64,000 nucleotides of DNA from Undaria pinnatifida (taxonomy: Eukaryota; Sar; Phaeophyceae; Laminariales; Alariaceae): positions 496,001 through 560,000 of the forward strand of contig JABAKD010000023.1 in the NCBI GenBank assembly GCA_012845835.1. The letters are read 5' to 3'. The position numbers and the translations under genes are program-made. The notes under the pieces were generated by a model. The model made no database searches and was not told where the DNA came from. It saw only the letters and a list, made by a program, of their open reading frames with translations. Of this stretch, positions 41,315 through 52,183 are shown piece by piece. Within the stretch, counting starts at the first letter, position 1, and each line of letters starts with the position of its first letter.

Positions 41315-41936
41315 TGTATGTACTTGATATTGGGAAATAAATGGAAAGACAGCAACGAACACAACACGTACGATTACACGAACTTGGAGTGCAACACTCA
41401 CTGTAGGAACCAAAGATAACATCGATAATCTAGCAGCCCAGAGCACACACCCATGGCGTACCGGACGCCACGAGCTCTGCATCGTCCTCTCTCCCACATG
41501 GAGGAGCGTGGCGAGCAGATAGGTACGTATCTGCAGTCAAATTTCAATTTTTGCATCACTCTGGTCCCAAATATAGATGACGTACTCGTATTAAAATTCT
41601 CTTAAATGGCGCTTACGGTTCCGGTCACCGTGGTATCCAAAATATTCAATTTTGAACATAAATATAGATCTCCTTTGCGGACAATTACTGAGATAACTTG
41701 ATCCGTATATGTCCGCCAGTCGCAAAGCAACGACCGCCACGTACCAATATGGTTGAAAACATAGCTACCATCTTGTGATCAACAACAACACAAAACGGTG
41801 CCTAAATATTCGTATATATTCGATCAGTATTATAGAAACCGTTGTACACCAATACAATACAAAAAACAAGCCTTATATTACCGTGTAAAGAGGCAAAAAG
41901 AAACATCCTCGCCGTCTCGAGGGTGCGATATATTGC

Positions 41937-42053
41937 TGACCTCTCGTCAAGCTGGCGCGATCGTCTGCCAGGATCGCCCGCGACTGCCTGGGCTGCCTTC
42001 GGCTGCTGTTGCTGTCGTTCGTCTGCTGGCTGTTTGTCGTGGATCTGTGCCAT
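41937..42053 (-). CDS. Possible first exon, Gln-rich
   Basis: A minus-strand ATG opens MAQIHDKQPADERQQQQPKA, then AQAVAGDPGRRSRQLDER, ending at GACGAGAG|GTCAGC, a weak donor. It is GC-rich against an AT-rich background. No domain and no next exon were found. Confidence 0.25.
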
Positions 42054-43734
42054 CGCGCCGCCGTGCTGTGCTGTGCTGATGCGTGCTGTACTGGTGGCTG
42101 TGTGCGGGTGTGGCATGCCTGTGATGTGTTCTATTTATAGGCGTGACCGCAAACCAGCCAGCAGGAAACGCCGAAATTGCCGAAATGTTGCTCCAGGTCG
42201 TTTCGCACCGCTTTACATATTCCACTCGCGAAAAGCTGTTTATAAAAATGCGTATTATATTTTTCAGTATTTTCGAGGCACGAGGAATATAATGGTTTTT
42301 TGTGTACGGAAGAAGTTTGGGGCTATTGCCAGTTCACCAATGAGATCAACGCGGGTGGTTACTCGTGCTTGGACCGGTTGCAAAGGGAACCTTGAATCAG
42401 TCTGTCTGATTGCTGGCAAGCAAGCGAGGCAGGCAGAGAAGAGAGTAGCATCGTCAGCGAGACAGGTTCAAGAAGGTGCGATATAGACTGGTTGATTAAT
42501 TTAAAAATATTTCCAGATTTTCAAGGTGCGATATGGCAGGGTACGACATTTTTAGTCGTGCCATTTCTTTCTCGGAACCGGAACAAAAGAAAAACAGCCT
42601 GGCGGGGAACAAAACCAAGCTCGTTCCTCGAGCTCGACTATCTGGTCACGGGTCACGAGCATCTTTGGAGTGGTAGGTTGTTCACGTTTGCGAGCTGGGA
42701 AGCACTCAGCGAAGCACTTCCTGGTGGGATGAAGGTACGGGCGTAGACCCAACTCAGCCCTAAGTCTAGCTCCAAGCCCCAACCCGGACCAAAAACGGGC
42801 CTCGGCTGGAAACAAAATCTGATTTTTTTCGTTGGAACATCGGCCACAATTATGTTCGTGCCACCGTGCTGGTGCATATATCTAGTCTATCTATGTGGTG
42901 CTCTCTCGCGCCTCTGCATGTGGAGCGTAAAAAACAGCCTACAAGGCAGACCCTGAGCAGAGGAAGGAGTGCGTGTTCGACCGTGGTCATATGGCCATCA
43001 GCTACGCGTGCATGTGTGCAATGTGTGTTGTGAAGGCACAATGAATGGCCGAGTTGCGAGAGCGGACAGAGCACGACTGACTGCTGCTAGCTGCTGCTGC
43101 TGCTGTTGTTTGTTGTTGTTGTTGTTTTGAACAGGTCCTGATGTTTTTAAGCTCATCCCATACATTGACTTCGGACTTTTTTTTCGCTCCTTCTCCCTCT
43201 CTAGTCTATAAATGTAACTTAGATCCGGGGTCACTACGCAGACTCTTCTCCTTTCCCCCCACGGCACTGCTGTGCTTGGATTGTTGGTGTCTTTTTCTTT
43301 TTTGCCCTCGCAAAATGTCTACGTACGTGTGCATAAATGTTTTTCCGACGCGCGGTCGTCTTCCCAACCCGGCGATGATCCCACCCTCATTAAAATAAAG
43401 ATATAATATCAGAATCCGAAAATGGCGATGATGCTACATTCGAAAATGCATCGGAATAAACCGAAAAATATACCAGGTATAATTTTTGGGTCGAAGAACC
43501 AGACCAGACGGGCAAAATCGAATCGACACTACGAACAACAACAACAAAAAGTAATTGCGGTAACGAGTTGCGCGGTGACTTCAATAACTGCAGTAGTAGG
43601 CCTATCCGCGATGCTAGGTGAAAACGGAAAGCACGGGGGGAGATCAGCAAGCGAAAGAAGAGCAGGCGGCTCACCAATTAGCGCGAAAGAACATCTACGC
43701 TGTTTTGAGACTTTTTAGGGTTTACTTTCAGAGA

Positions 43735-43830
43735 AAACATGACTCTGTACTCGTGCTGCTGCTGTACTCGTAGAAGCAGCAGCAGAATCAGCATCAGCAG
43801 CAGTAGCAGCTGCAGCAGAAGCAGAAGCAG
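43735..43830 (+). repeat. (CAG/AGC)n trinucleotide tract
   Basis: Imperfect AGCAGCAGCAGAATCAGCAT-type sequence for about 90 bp. No coding claim is made. Confidence 0.8.
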
Positions 43831-44736
43831 TGCGGCTGCGCCTGCGTCCCGCCGATCAACCCCCTGAAAATAGAGCTGCTCGTTCGTACAGCAACAACAG
43901 CGTACTTTTTTTGGCTGAGTTCTTGAAGCCGCCTTCGATCCATCGAGGACTCCCAGAAACTTTTAGGCTAGGTCTTCCTAGGGGCGTGCAATTGTTTGCC
44001 GCCGTTACTGGGGGCTCCGAGGTCACCAAAAAGCACAACCAACATCGGAGGTACGTGCTCCGTACGATGACGTCCCACCGCGCCACTGTTCCGGTATCTA
44101 CAGCGGAGCTTCCCCATCCCCCCATCCGTACGGTGGGCCGGACAACGTCCTATTGCGGCAAGTCTCAAGAATAAGGGCCCAAATAAATGGCTACGCGGGC
44201 AGACAGATACATTGGTCTCGTTGGGTAAATCTGAATTTTCATAAATGCAAACGCCCGCTATGTTTTTCTTTGCCCAATTAAAAACCCATACTCCTCCTAT
44301 CACTATGTTAACATCCGTACTCCTCCTCTACTACGTAACCCGAGCAATGCCTGTGAAAAGACGCGTTGCCACAAACCTGCTTCGACCAATGAAACTCTCA
44401 CGGGAGTGTCTTAACTCCCCCCAAAAAGCGACTTTCAGCAAAACCACCTCGACCAGCGAGATAGAAGATTGGCTATTTCTTGTGCGTGCGTAAGACTCGT
44501 CAAAAGCCGACTGTGAGCAAAGACCCCGGCAGTCAGTAGCAGGGGGGGAGCGTCAAGGCCCAACGCGTGCGTAACGTGACGCGACACATAGACCGTGCCA
44601 TACGCTTGAGTTGTTTTCTCTATGGCAAAATAAGTACACAGAGTACCCGAAAGGTGGGCCGGATGATGAGCTCCAATAAGTTCCTTCTGCTGTCCGGAAG
44701 AGCTGCGTTTATTTATGAATACAAGGTTCGCCTCTG

Positions 44737-45014
44737 TGTTAAATTAATGGTGGGGGACACAGAGTACCCCCTGCAGGTCTGCCAATTGAGCAGGTCCTCG
44801 GAGAGTACTCACTTTCGTCCCTTCGTAGAGATGTAGCTTTATTCGTTCCCACCAGAGCCCGGGATAGCTTCTGAGATCGGAGGCACGTGCCTCCGATTCC
44901 TCCGATCTACTTTCTATCTTTCCCGAATATAAACCGCCAACCTTATCATACGAAACCCATCCAAATGATCTCAAATTCCGATACATACAGGCCTTTCGAG
45001 GCCGTATCTTAACA
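44737..45014 (-). repeat. Right LTR (element sense) of TRIM copy B
   Basis: Begins TGTTAAATTAATGG on the plus strand (ends CCATTAATTTAACA in element sense). It has about nine extra bases around the hairpin, where CCTCCGAT is repeated, which explains the 278-bp length. Confidence 0.85.
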
Positions 45015-45370
45015 CTAGCCCACCCTGATGAGTCGCATATGCAGAAATATGGGAGATTCGGGGAAACTCCGGTTCTACGAACTAGACTAGGAGTCGAAGA
45101 TGCGGCTCCTCAGAACCCACTCCCACACCTCTAACCGTCTGACTATGGAGCCAGGAACACGCGAAGAAAAGCAGTAGAAAAAAACGCAAACCCTACAACA
45201 AGGCAATAGTCACCCTTCAAAATCCTGCCGCATGCCGTCGGTGTGGCGGGGGGGGCAGAAAAGGCTCTAGAATCTGCCGCATGCCGCCGGTGTGGCGGGA
45301 GGCGCAGGAAAGACTCTACGGCAAACCAACCACAGAAAAGGTACTATGGTGTCCTGCCGACGACGCGACA

Positions 45371-45639
45371 TGTTAAATTAATGTTGGGGGACACAGAGTG
45401 CCCCCTGCAGGTCTGCCAATTGAGCAGGTCCTCGGAGAGTACTCACTTTCGTTCCTTCGTAGAGATGTAGCTTTATTCGTTTCCACCAGAGCCCGGGATA
45501 GCTTCTGAGATCAGAGGCACTTGCCTCCGATATACTTCCTAACTTTCCCGAATATAAAACGCCAACCTTATCATACGAAACCCATCCAAATGATCTCAAA
45601 TTCGGATACTTATAGGCCTTTCGAGGCCGAATCTTAACA
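45371..45639 (-). repeat. Left LTR (element sense) of TRIM copy B
   Basis: 269 bp, ending ...GGCCGAATCTTAACA on the plus strand. The hairpin arm is mutated (GATCAGAGGC, TTGCCTCCGAT), so the perfect stem of copy A is lost here. Confidence 0.85.
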
Positions 45640-45709
45640 TCTGGGAAATTCGTAAGGGAGTGGCGCAAGGACACACTAGTATCACTACCGGACGCGATAC
45701 CCATTTAGG

Positions 45710-45940
45710 GCCCAGATTAACGAAGAGCATGGAAAATCGTAATTCGATTTTTTATTTTAATTTCATGAAAAGTACACGAAAAGTTCAACACTAGTTCTTA
45801 GGCCCAGCTTAACGAAGAGCACGGAAAAACGCGTAGTTCGATTTTTTTTTAATTTCATGGAAAGTACACGAAAAATTCAACTCTGCTTCTTATCAAGGAA
45901 CGGCGTAGTGCGTTCTAGAAAAAAAAAAAAAAAAAAAACG
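45710..45940 (+). repeat. Short tandem duplication before the 0.5-kb units
   Basis: TTAACGAAGAGCA.GGAAAA, TTCGATTTTTT, TTTAATTTCATG.AAAGTACA and CGAAAA.TTCAAC occur at about 45718-45793 and 45811-45882. An A-run (45920-45938) follows in the first 0.5-kb unit. Confidence 0.75.
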
Positions 45941-46895
45941 CAAAGGGTCAACGAACACCCGTGGGCAACGACCGAGGCGAGCGATGGCTCGCGTCCTCCC
46001 TGGAGCGCCGCGGCTAGCGGCAGTTTGTTTTGGCCGCGACTTGGAGACTTTGGCTCTCGGCGTCTCTTGGATAGGCTGGCGCCACCCCGCCGCCAGACAC
46101 GGGCAGCAGCGACGGGGATATAGCGGTCGACCTCCTGAGCGAAGTCATCATGTGGTAATTTGTCGTGTAACGTTCAAGGTGCAGGGAGCCGAAAAACTGG
46201 GTTTGCGGCGGTCTCGATTGTTTTTGAAGCGTCGCAGGCGGTCCACGCTGTGCTAAGGACCTTCGGAGGCCGCGCCGCGGCTGATTCGCTTGTCCGCTGG
46301 TCCAACGTCTCGCAATGGTAGCTTCTCGCCTCTCGATCAGCCGACGACATTGCACCAATTCGCGTGGCCGGCTTCGGTTACACAGAACAAGCTATGTTTT
46401 CAAGATATCAAGGAACGGCGTAGTGCATTCTGGAATTAGCAAAACGCCAAAGGGTCAACGAACACCCGTGGGCAATGACCGAGGCTAGCGATGGCTTGCG
46501 GTCTCCCCGGAGCGCCGCGGCTAGCGGCAGATTATTTTTGCCGGCAGCGACTTGGAGGCTATGGCTCTAGGCGTCTCTTGGATGGGCTGGCGCCACCCCG
46601 CCGCCAGACACGAGCAGCAGCGACGGGGATACAACGGTCGACCTTCTGAGCAAAGTCATCATGTGGTAGTTGGTCGTGTAACTTTCGAGGTGCAGGGCGA
46701 CGAAAAACCGGGTTTGCGGCGGTCTCGATTGTTTTTGAAGCGTTGCGAGCGGTCTACGCTGTGCTAAGGACCTTCGGAGGCCGCGCTGCGGCTGCTCCAG
46801 TGGTCGTACCTCTTGCAATGGTGGCTTCTCGCCTCTCAATCAGCCGACGACATGGCACCAATTCGCGTGGCCGGCTTCGGTTACATAGAACATGA
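45891..46895 (+). repeat. Two tandem units of about 0.5 kb
   Basis: Unit 1 (about 45891-46405) and unit 2 (about 46409-46895) both begin ATCAAGGAACGGCGTAGTGC. They share AGGGTCAACGAACACCCGTG, GGAGCGCCGCGGCTAGCGGC, CTTGGATGGGCTGGCGCCAC (unit 2), GAAGTCATCATGTGGTA-like sequence, GGTTTGCGGCGGTCTCGATT, GCTAAGGACCTTCGGAGGCC and AATTCGCGTGGCCGGCTTCG. Both strands show long frames that differ between units, so selection for a protein is not evident. They lie just upstream of the DIRS-like element and might belong to it, but I found no matching copy downstream of that element. Confidence 0.75.
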
Positions 46896-47184
46896 CATGT
46901 CTTGGTGGACAAACTCCCCAAATTGAATTTCGATTTTCGACTAAATTCGATCAAGAATTACCTAATTACTTTGTTGAGCCGAATATTATCGAAGTATGAG
47001 AAAAAATGGATTTTGTACGTACGTAAGAAGTTTGACCAATCTGATCAATGCGGTAATTCATAGTCGTATGAGCGATAGCATTACACTTGGCCCAGCTGTG
47101 TAGGCGACGACCTGCACGCGGAGCGCGTAGGGGAGCAGAGTCAGAGCTACAGGTCCAAGGTGTGATACAGACTAGTTTAAGTTC

Positions 47185-48682
47185 GTGCACTCCCTGACGA
47201 TGGAGGAGTGCAAACCGGAGGCTGAAGCTCTCGTGGCTGCTGCTGTACGCGGTCCTAATCAGGCCGCCTCGGCTGCTGCGCGAGTCGAGGCAGAGGCTCA
47301 CGCTGCTGTCGCTGCTGTGCCAGCTGGGTTCGACGCTCGCCGTGCCGAATCTCTGGCTGCCGTGCAAGTTGAGCCCGAAGGTCGCCGTGCCGCAGCCGCT
47401 TCGGCTGGTGCTACTGCTGCGTCTGCCACAGCGGCACTATCTTTGCTCAGCCCCAGTCCCGCTGTGTCCGAGGCTACGGGGGTAACATCGAGGCTGCGGG
47501 GGTAACATCGGCTGAAGTGCTGCACTGGCAAAGGCAGGTGTCTGGCGAGTTTGCTCGGATAGACGGAGACGTGTTCCGCCTCAAGTCGACGATGGATCAA
47601 CTGCTCGCCTCCTTTGAAACCCTGCAGGATGCGGTGGCTGGTGGCGCGTCTAAAACCGAGAACGTAGAGGCCATGCTCCAGCAGTTCATAGACAACTTTG
47701 CCGATCGGCAGCCGGCCCCGCGGAACAGTGGGGACGCGAGGGAGCGCCATGTCCAAAATTCGCAGTTAACTGACGACACTGCGCTATGGAAAAATACGGC
47801 GTACATAAAACATTGGGTGCTCCGCGGGCGCATACCTCCCAACATTGGCGACTCGGCGACGGATATCAAGTCCTTCGCAGGCGAGGGGGTCAACGTTACG
47901 ACGGCAGTGAGTACCCAGCTCCGCGCGATCAGTGATTTTGACGTTCGTGCGTACGGGCCGCGCGCGAAAGGGATGGCCGACCACCTGCTAATGGTCGCTG
48001 ACCACCACGATTTCTTGCACCAGGCTCTTGTGGCGGTCCTGTCTGTTGGGTTTTTCCTCGACAGCGACGGCGACCGCCATTGCCGGGAGAGGGTGGCAAC
48101 GATCGATGCTGCCTTCACGTCAGTGTCTGCCGACCTCCGCCGGCACACCCTTGGCAATATTATCCTGTTCTCTGGCTCCGCGGCGCGGGCTGTCATGAGC
48201 GAGATTGTAAACGACGATTATCGCCTGGGGTGAACGACCTCATGCGATTTGCACAGCAAGTCCGTCCGCCGATGGTGCCCCCTCCGTCCGACTTCACGTC
48301 CTCGATGCCGTCCGTGCCTTCCTTCAAGCGCACGAACGCCTTTTGCTCTAGCGGGGGTGGCGTGCTCAAGCTCGTCGACGGATTGCACGTCCCCCGCGAC
48401 AGCCAGGACGGGCCGTCCAAGAGCAAAAGCAACCCGGCTCACCCCGGTACACCACGGAAAAAATTCGCTGCCCATCGACGGCAGTTTGCTTCTCTGGGCC
48501 GATGCCGGTTTTCCAACTGCAAATTGTTGCATTCGGCTCCCCCGGCCGACGCCGCTTCACCTGATGCTCTTCGCGACAGTGGCAGTTCGACGGCGCCGGC
48601 CGCTAGGTCGCGGGCGTTGGCGCTGCGCTCAGAGCCCCGCGGTGGGTCCGGGGGTGGTATTGGCGGCGCTGGTTCTGGATGA
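47185..48682 (+). pseudogene. DIRS-like element: Gag-like region, frameshifted
   Basis: Three frames read one after another. 47185-47505 is Ala-rich and helical. 47517-48233 (MLHWQRQVSGEF..., FVDN-like helices, DFLHQALVAVLSVGFFLDSD) follows in another frame; the break is a 20-bp tandem duplication, GAGGCTACGGGGGTAACATC then GAGGCTGCGGGGGTAACATC (47470-47509). A second shift near 48231 leads into 48240-48682, with a Pro/Ser-rich stretch and GRCRFSNCKLLHSAP, a C-x4-C-x3-H cluster where DIRS/Ngaro Gags often have a zinc-knuckle-like motif. Position before the RT and composition make Gag likely; sequence similarity is not strong. Confidence 0.6.
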
Positions 48683-48754
48683 GGACACGGGCCCTTCCTG
48701 TCGGTTGGGCCAACACCTGGGGGGGCGGCTGCTGAGCTTGCCGTTGGCAGAGCG

Positions 48755-50600
48755 GTGACGGCGCCGGGGGTCAGCGGGGGAGCGGGTGCCCGGCCGGCCA
48801 CTCAAGGCGTAGTGGGGGGGCTGCGTGGGCGTGCGTTGGTAGCTCTGGCTGGCGATGGGGGTGTGGGGCGTGCTCGCGTGGCGGTGACTCCGGGCTCGGT
48901 CCCCTTCGGAGAGAAAGTTACGGTTTCTCGTGTGCGCGTGCGTGATTTGTCGGCTGACTTGCTGCGTGTACAAGGGGCGGTTGATGGCGTACGTTTGGGT
49001 GCCTTGCGATTCGTTGCGGTCGATGCTTGGTTGGATGCTCGGGCGGTTATGGCGCAGCCGTTGGCCGAGCAAGGCTCCGCGAGCCTCGGTCATCTCGCCT
49101 CAGTAAGCTCCTCCTTCTTGAGACAGTGTCAGGGCAGCGTTGCCCTACTCAGGTCCACCATCGGCCCCTCACTGTTTTCGCCGCATATTAACGTCGCTGC
49201 CGTACGGCACTGGTTTGGATCCGTCAAGCAATTTCCTTCTATTTCCGTACGACTTCGCGTGTTGGCGCCGGGCGCACCAGTGGGGGTATCAGGAGGGGGG
49301 GATCTGACCGCTAAAATCGCCTATGGTAATCACCCGAGAATCGCCCAACACGACGTCGCCATCCACAAACAGATTTTCGAGGACGTCGTGTACGGCCGCG
49401 CATTGGTATTTGATCTGCGTTTCGATAGCGAAATTTTGGGGCTTCGTATTTCACCGCTTAGGGTCGTTCTCGAACCCAAATTTCCGATTATTCACGATCT
49501 CTCGTTTGCGCGCGCGGGGGGTCGGACCAGTATTAACGGTGACACGGATTTTGATTCCGCGCCACCGTCCGAGCTAGGCCACGTGGTTCATGATATTTTA
49601 CTACGGGTGATGTTTTTGAGGCAGACCCACGGTAGTAGTGCTCGAATCCTCTTGTGCCGTGTGGACGTCAAAGACGCGTTTCGACAGGCTTCGGTGGACC
49701 CGGCAGGTGCGCCGGCTTTCGGCTACGTGTTCGGCGATCGCGTCGTCGTGGATTTACGCTTGCAATTTGGGTGGCGTAATAGCCCGGGGTTTTGGGGGTT
49801 GATGGCATCCGCGCTCGAGCATGCTCACACTCACTCTATGTTTCAAGGCGCAGATGTTTCCCAACAAGGGGCTGCTGCCGTCGCGCACGTCGGAATTTCC
49901 CCGCCGCGGGGGGTTCCAGTTGTCTCTACCCCGGGTGATTGTGGGCCTGTTTCTGGCTCTGGTGGCAACGCCGGAACCTACTTCTTTGTGAGGTATTACG
50001 TAGACGATGGCATTCTAGTCGAGTTGCAATGGTGGCCGGACGGTCGCCGTTGTTTGCGCGCTGTCCAGTCGCTGGGGCATCGGACCATTTTCGCTTGTTA
50101 GGCGAACGTGTTGTCTCTGATCCGCCCCTCCTGTTCGCCAGAAAAATCACTGACTGGGACACGCAACTGGAGGTGTTGGGTTGGATCATTGACACGAAGG
50201 CGCTTACGGTTACGTTGCCGTCCCATAAGCGCCTCAAGCTGCAAAATCTCCTTGCAGAGTGGCCCTCGTCTCGTACATCTGCTCCAGCGAGGCAGGTGTC
50301 GCAGCTCGTTGGCTTCCTTATGCATGTCTCCTTCGCTGAGCGTCCGGGGCGGTTTTTCGTGAACCGTTTGTTGGCTTCGGTGGGTATGCCGCGCATATCT
50401 GCCGGAGCTTATTTCGGCTTTTGTACGGCCAACCCCGGGCAGCGCCTCGTCTTGGGACCCGAGTTTCAAGGGGACCTCGAGTTTTGGCGGTGGTTTGATG
50501 AGGAGGAATTGGACGCGCGCGGAGGAACCTTGTCGGCTCCGATGTATCATTTGCTTGAGCGCCCCTCCCAACGTACCATGTTTTCGGATGCAATCAAAAC
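48755..50600 (+). pseudogene. DIRS-like element: reverse transcriptase, frameshifted
   Basis: Frame 48755-50101 carries the RT blocks. A substrate loop PIIHDLSFARAGGRTSINGD is at about 49485. Motif A, CRVDVKDAFRQ, is at about 49655-49690; motif B, FGWRNSPGFWG, at about 49765-49797; motif C, VRYYVDDG, at about 49990-50011. A one-base shift in GGGG near 50076 moves the frame; HFRLLG, DTQLEVLGWIIDT (motif E) and the thumb (ARQVSQLVGFLMH) continue at 50085-50600. The FGW..SPG and YVDD motifs with LGW..DT are typical of DIRS-order (tyrosine recombinase) RTs, which copy RNA through circular intermediates. All catalytic Asp residues are present, but the frame is broken. The start is uncertain. Confidence 0.85.
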
Positions 50601-50956
50601 CGCTGTCGGGGGTTCCTGCCTTCAAACTGGGGTACGATCTTGACGCCGGGGAACGATCTCGCTTTTGCCGGTCGACCAAGTCAGTTGCAGGCGAGAACGA
50701 TATATCGATGAACGTCCTCGAACTGCTAGGTATGGACGTCTCCGCGCGGGTCCTCGTATCTCCGTGTGCCGAGCGCCCGGCCGTGTTGGGGGACTGCGTG
50801 TTGTTGCGTGGCGACAACAAAGCGGCCGTAGAGTGGGTGCGGCGTTGTCGAGGTGGGAAGGAGCCGAGGTCGGGCGCGTTGATGCGCCTCCTTGGTGTGC
50901 TCGAATTGTCCTCTGGTTGGCACTTAGACGCGAAACACGTACGGGGTTACTTTTAA
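50560..50956 (+). pseudogene. DIRS-like element: RNase H domain, frameshifted
   Basis: MFSDAIKTAVGG (about 50578-50613) supplies the first catalytic Asp and the glycine turn. A shift near 50630, in a GGGG run, leads to YDLDAGERSRF, then ISMNVLELLGM (catalytic Glu, about 50706-50735) and LLRGDNKAAVEWVRR (catalytic Asp, about 50800-50845), ending WHLDAKHVRGYF. It degrades the RNA strand during reverse transcription and directly follows the RT, as in all DIRS-order elements. No methyltransferase domain lies between RNase H and the recombinase, which favours an Ngaro- or PAT-like type over DIRS1-like. Confidence 0.8.
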
Positions 50957-52183
50957 CGTTGCCGCTGTTGGAATCTCTCGCTGGGATCGCGCTTCCGTCC
51001 TCGTTAATCTGCGTGTTGTTCGACCCGAAATTCCGTGGCAGGAGCAGGATCGGGGGGGCGCGGGCATATCCCGATGTACTTCGGTATTGGCCTCGAACTC
51101 ATGCGACACGCCATTGCGCCCTCGTCTGAACGCACTTATCAGGGGCATTTTGGCGCATGGGGTAGAATTTCGGGTGCGTTGTGGCTTGCCAGTGTTTCTC
51201 GAGCGGTGCCGAGATGGCATGGCCAACGTTTGGCATGTGTTCGAGTAACTTTTCGACCAAGAAATTGCGGTCGGCAACTATTGAGAGCCATTCATCAGCG
51301 ATCAAGTTTTTCCACCGTATTTCGAGAGGTTTTGAGATCGACACCACTCATCCCGTGATTGCAAATGCCCTCAAAGGCGCCGCTCGTTTGCATGCCGACG
51401 TCGGCAACCAGGCAACCGTGCGGCGGCACGTTTCGTGGGATATGCTGCTCACGGGCGAGAAGCTGATTCCAACGTGGCGTGCCGGGGGTCGTGTTTTGTG
51501 GCTTGCCCTGTGCGCTTCGTTCTGTCTCTTGATGGCGCGTCAGAAATGTTTGCGGAAACCCGGTTACGACTTCACGAGACCTATTGTTTGCGGCGTGCTG
51601 ATGTTGCCTTCTTTCGCGGAAAATATTCAGCTTACTGTTGCGCAGTGGTCAACCGCGGATCGTGTTGAGGTTCGGTTTCGCGGGTCGAAGAGTGACCCGC
51701 TGCGGAAAGGGGCGGTTATCACGCGTGTGCGAAAGGGTTCCGTCGATGCGCGTGGGGGAAGGTGGCGGCGCCGTCGGTCTAATGATCGAATTGATGTCTT
51801 GTTACTTGTTTCTTCCCTATTCGGTCCCCTTGGTTCCCTTTTGCGTTGGTAGTGGCAGATGGTCCATGTGGACACAACATCAAGCGACGGCAGCTATGCG
51901 GAAAGTGATTGCGTTGGCGGGTGTGCGTGCGGAGGAGTACGCCTTGCACTCCCTGAGGATTGGAGGCGCAACGCACTTGTCGGCGGGGGGTGCAACACCG
52001 GAGGTGTTGCAGCGTGAGGGCCGATGGACGTCCGATGCTTATAAGACGTATGTACGTAGTCACGGAAAGGACGCCAGTTGGGTAGCAAGCGTTATGGCCC
52101 GGGAAGGAAGTAGTGGTGGGGTCCAGCCGGGGCAGGGCACAGAGTGGGGGCGAGTTAACCCACTCTTAGATCTGACTAGTTAG
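50957..52183 (+). pseudogene. DIRS-like element: tyrosine recombinase, several frameshifts
   Basis: The core-binding part starts near 51090 (LELMRHAIAPSSERTYQGHF, AWGRI) and shifts frame to KLRSATIESHSSAIKFFHRI and HPVIANALKGAAR. The box I region is at about 51500-51560: LALCASFCLLM is in one frame and ASEMFAET in the next, so the shift falls at or beside the catalytic Arg. Box II is intact in 51890-52060: HSLRIGGATHLSAGG gives His and Arg, LQREGRW the W, and SDAYKTYVR the nucleophilic Tyr. The frame ends at a TAG at 52183. The enzyme inserts a circular DNA copy without making a target duplication. It is inactive as read because of the shifts. Confidence 0.85.

Larger units (their letters stand above)
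44737..45639 (-). mobile_element. TRIM retrotransposon, copy B
   Basis: Same family as copy A on the opposite strand: LTRs at 45371-45639 (left, in element sense) and 44737-45014 (right), with an interior at 45015-45370 that aligns throughout with the interior of copy A. TCTG flanks it on both sides (44733-44736 and 45640-45643), a 4-bp target duplication. The two LTRs differ at many positions and by about nine bases in length, so this insertion is older than copy A. The primer-site region reads CGTCGTCGGCAGGACA after the left LTR, shared with copy A. Confidence 0.88.

Noticed and set aside
45015-45070. CTGATGAGTC followed by AGAAA near the TRIM interior/LTR border, suggesting a hammerhead ribozyme and a retrozyme
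   Set aside because: The base before GAAA does not pair with the first base of the would-be stem II, no GUH cleavage site with flanking stems I and III can be drawn, and the LTRs carry no such motif. In element sense it lies on the antisense strand.
32120-45704. Conserved frame GWVSYDKVGGLYSG...WWKRIKLHLYEGTKVST in four places as a gene family
   Set aside because: The four frames are the four LTRs of two TRIM elements. DNA similarity explains them, and there is no start, splice context or known domain.
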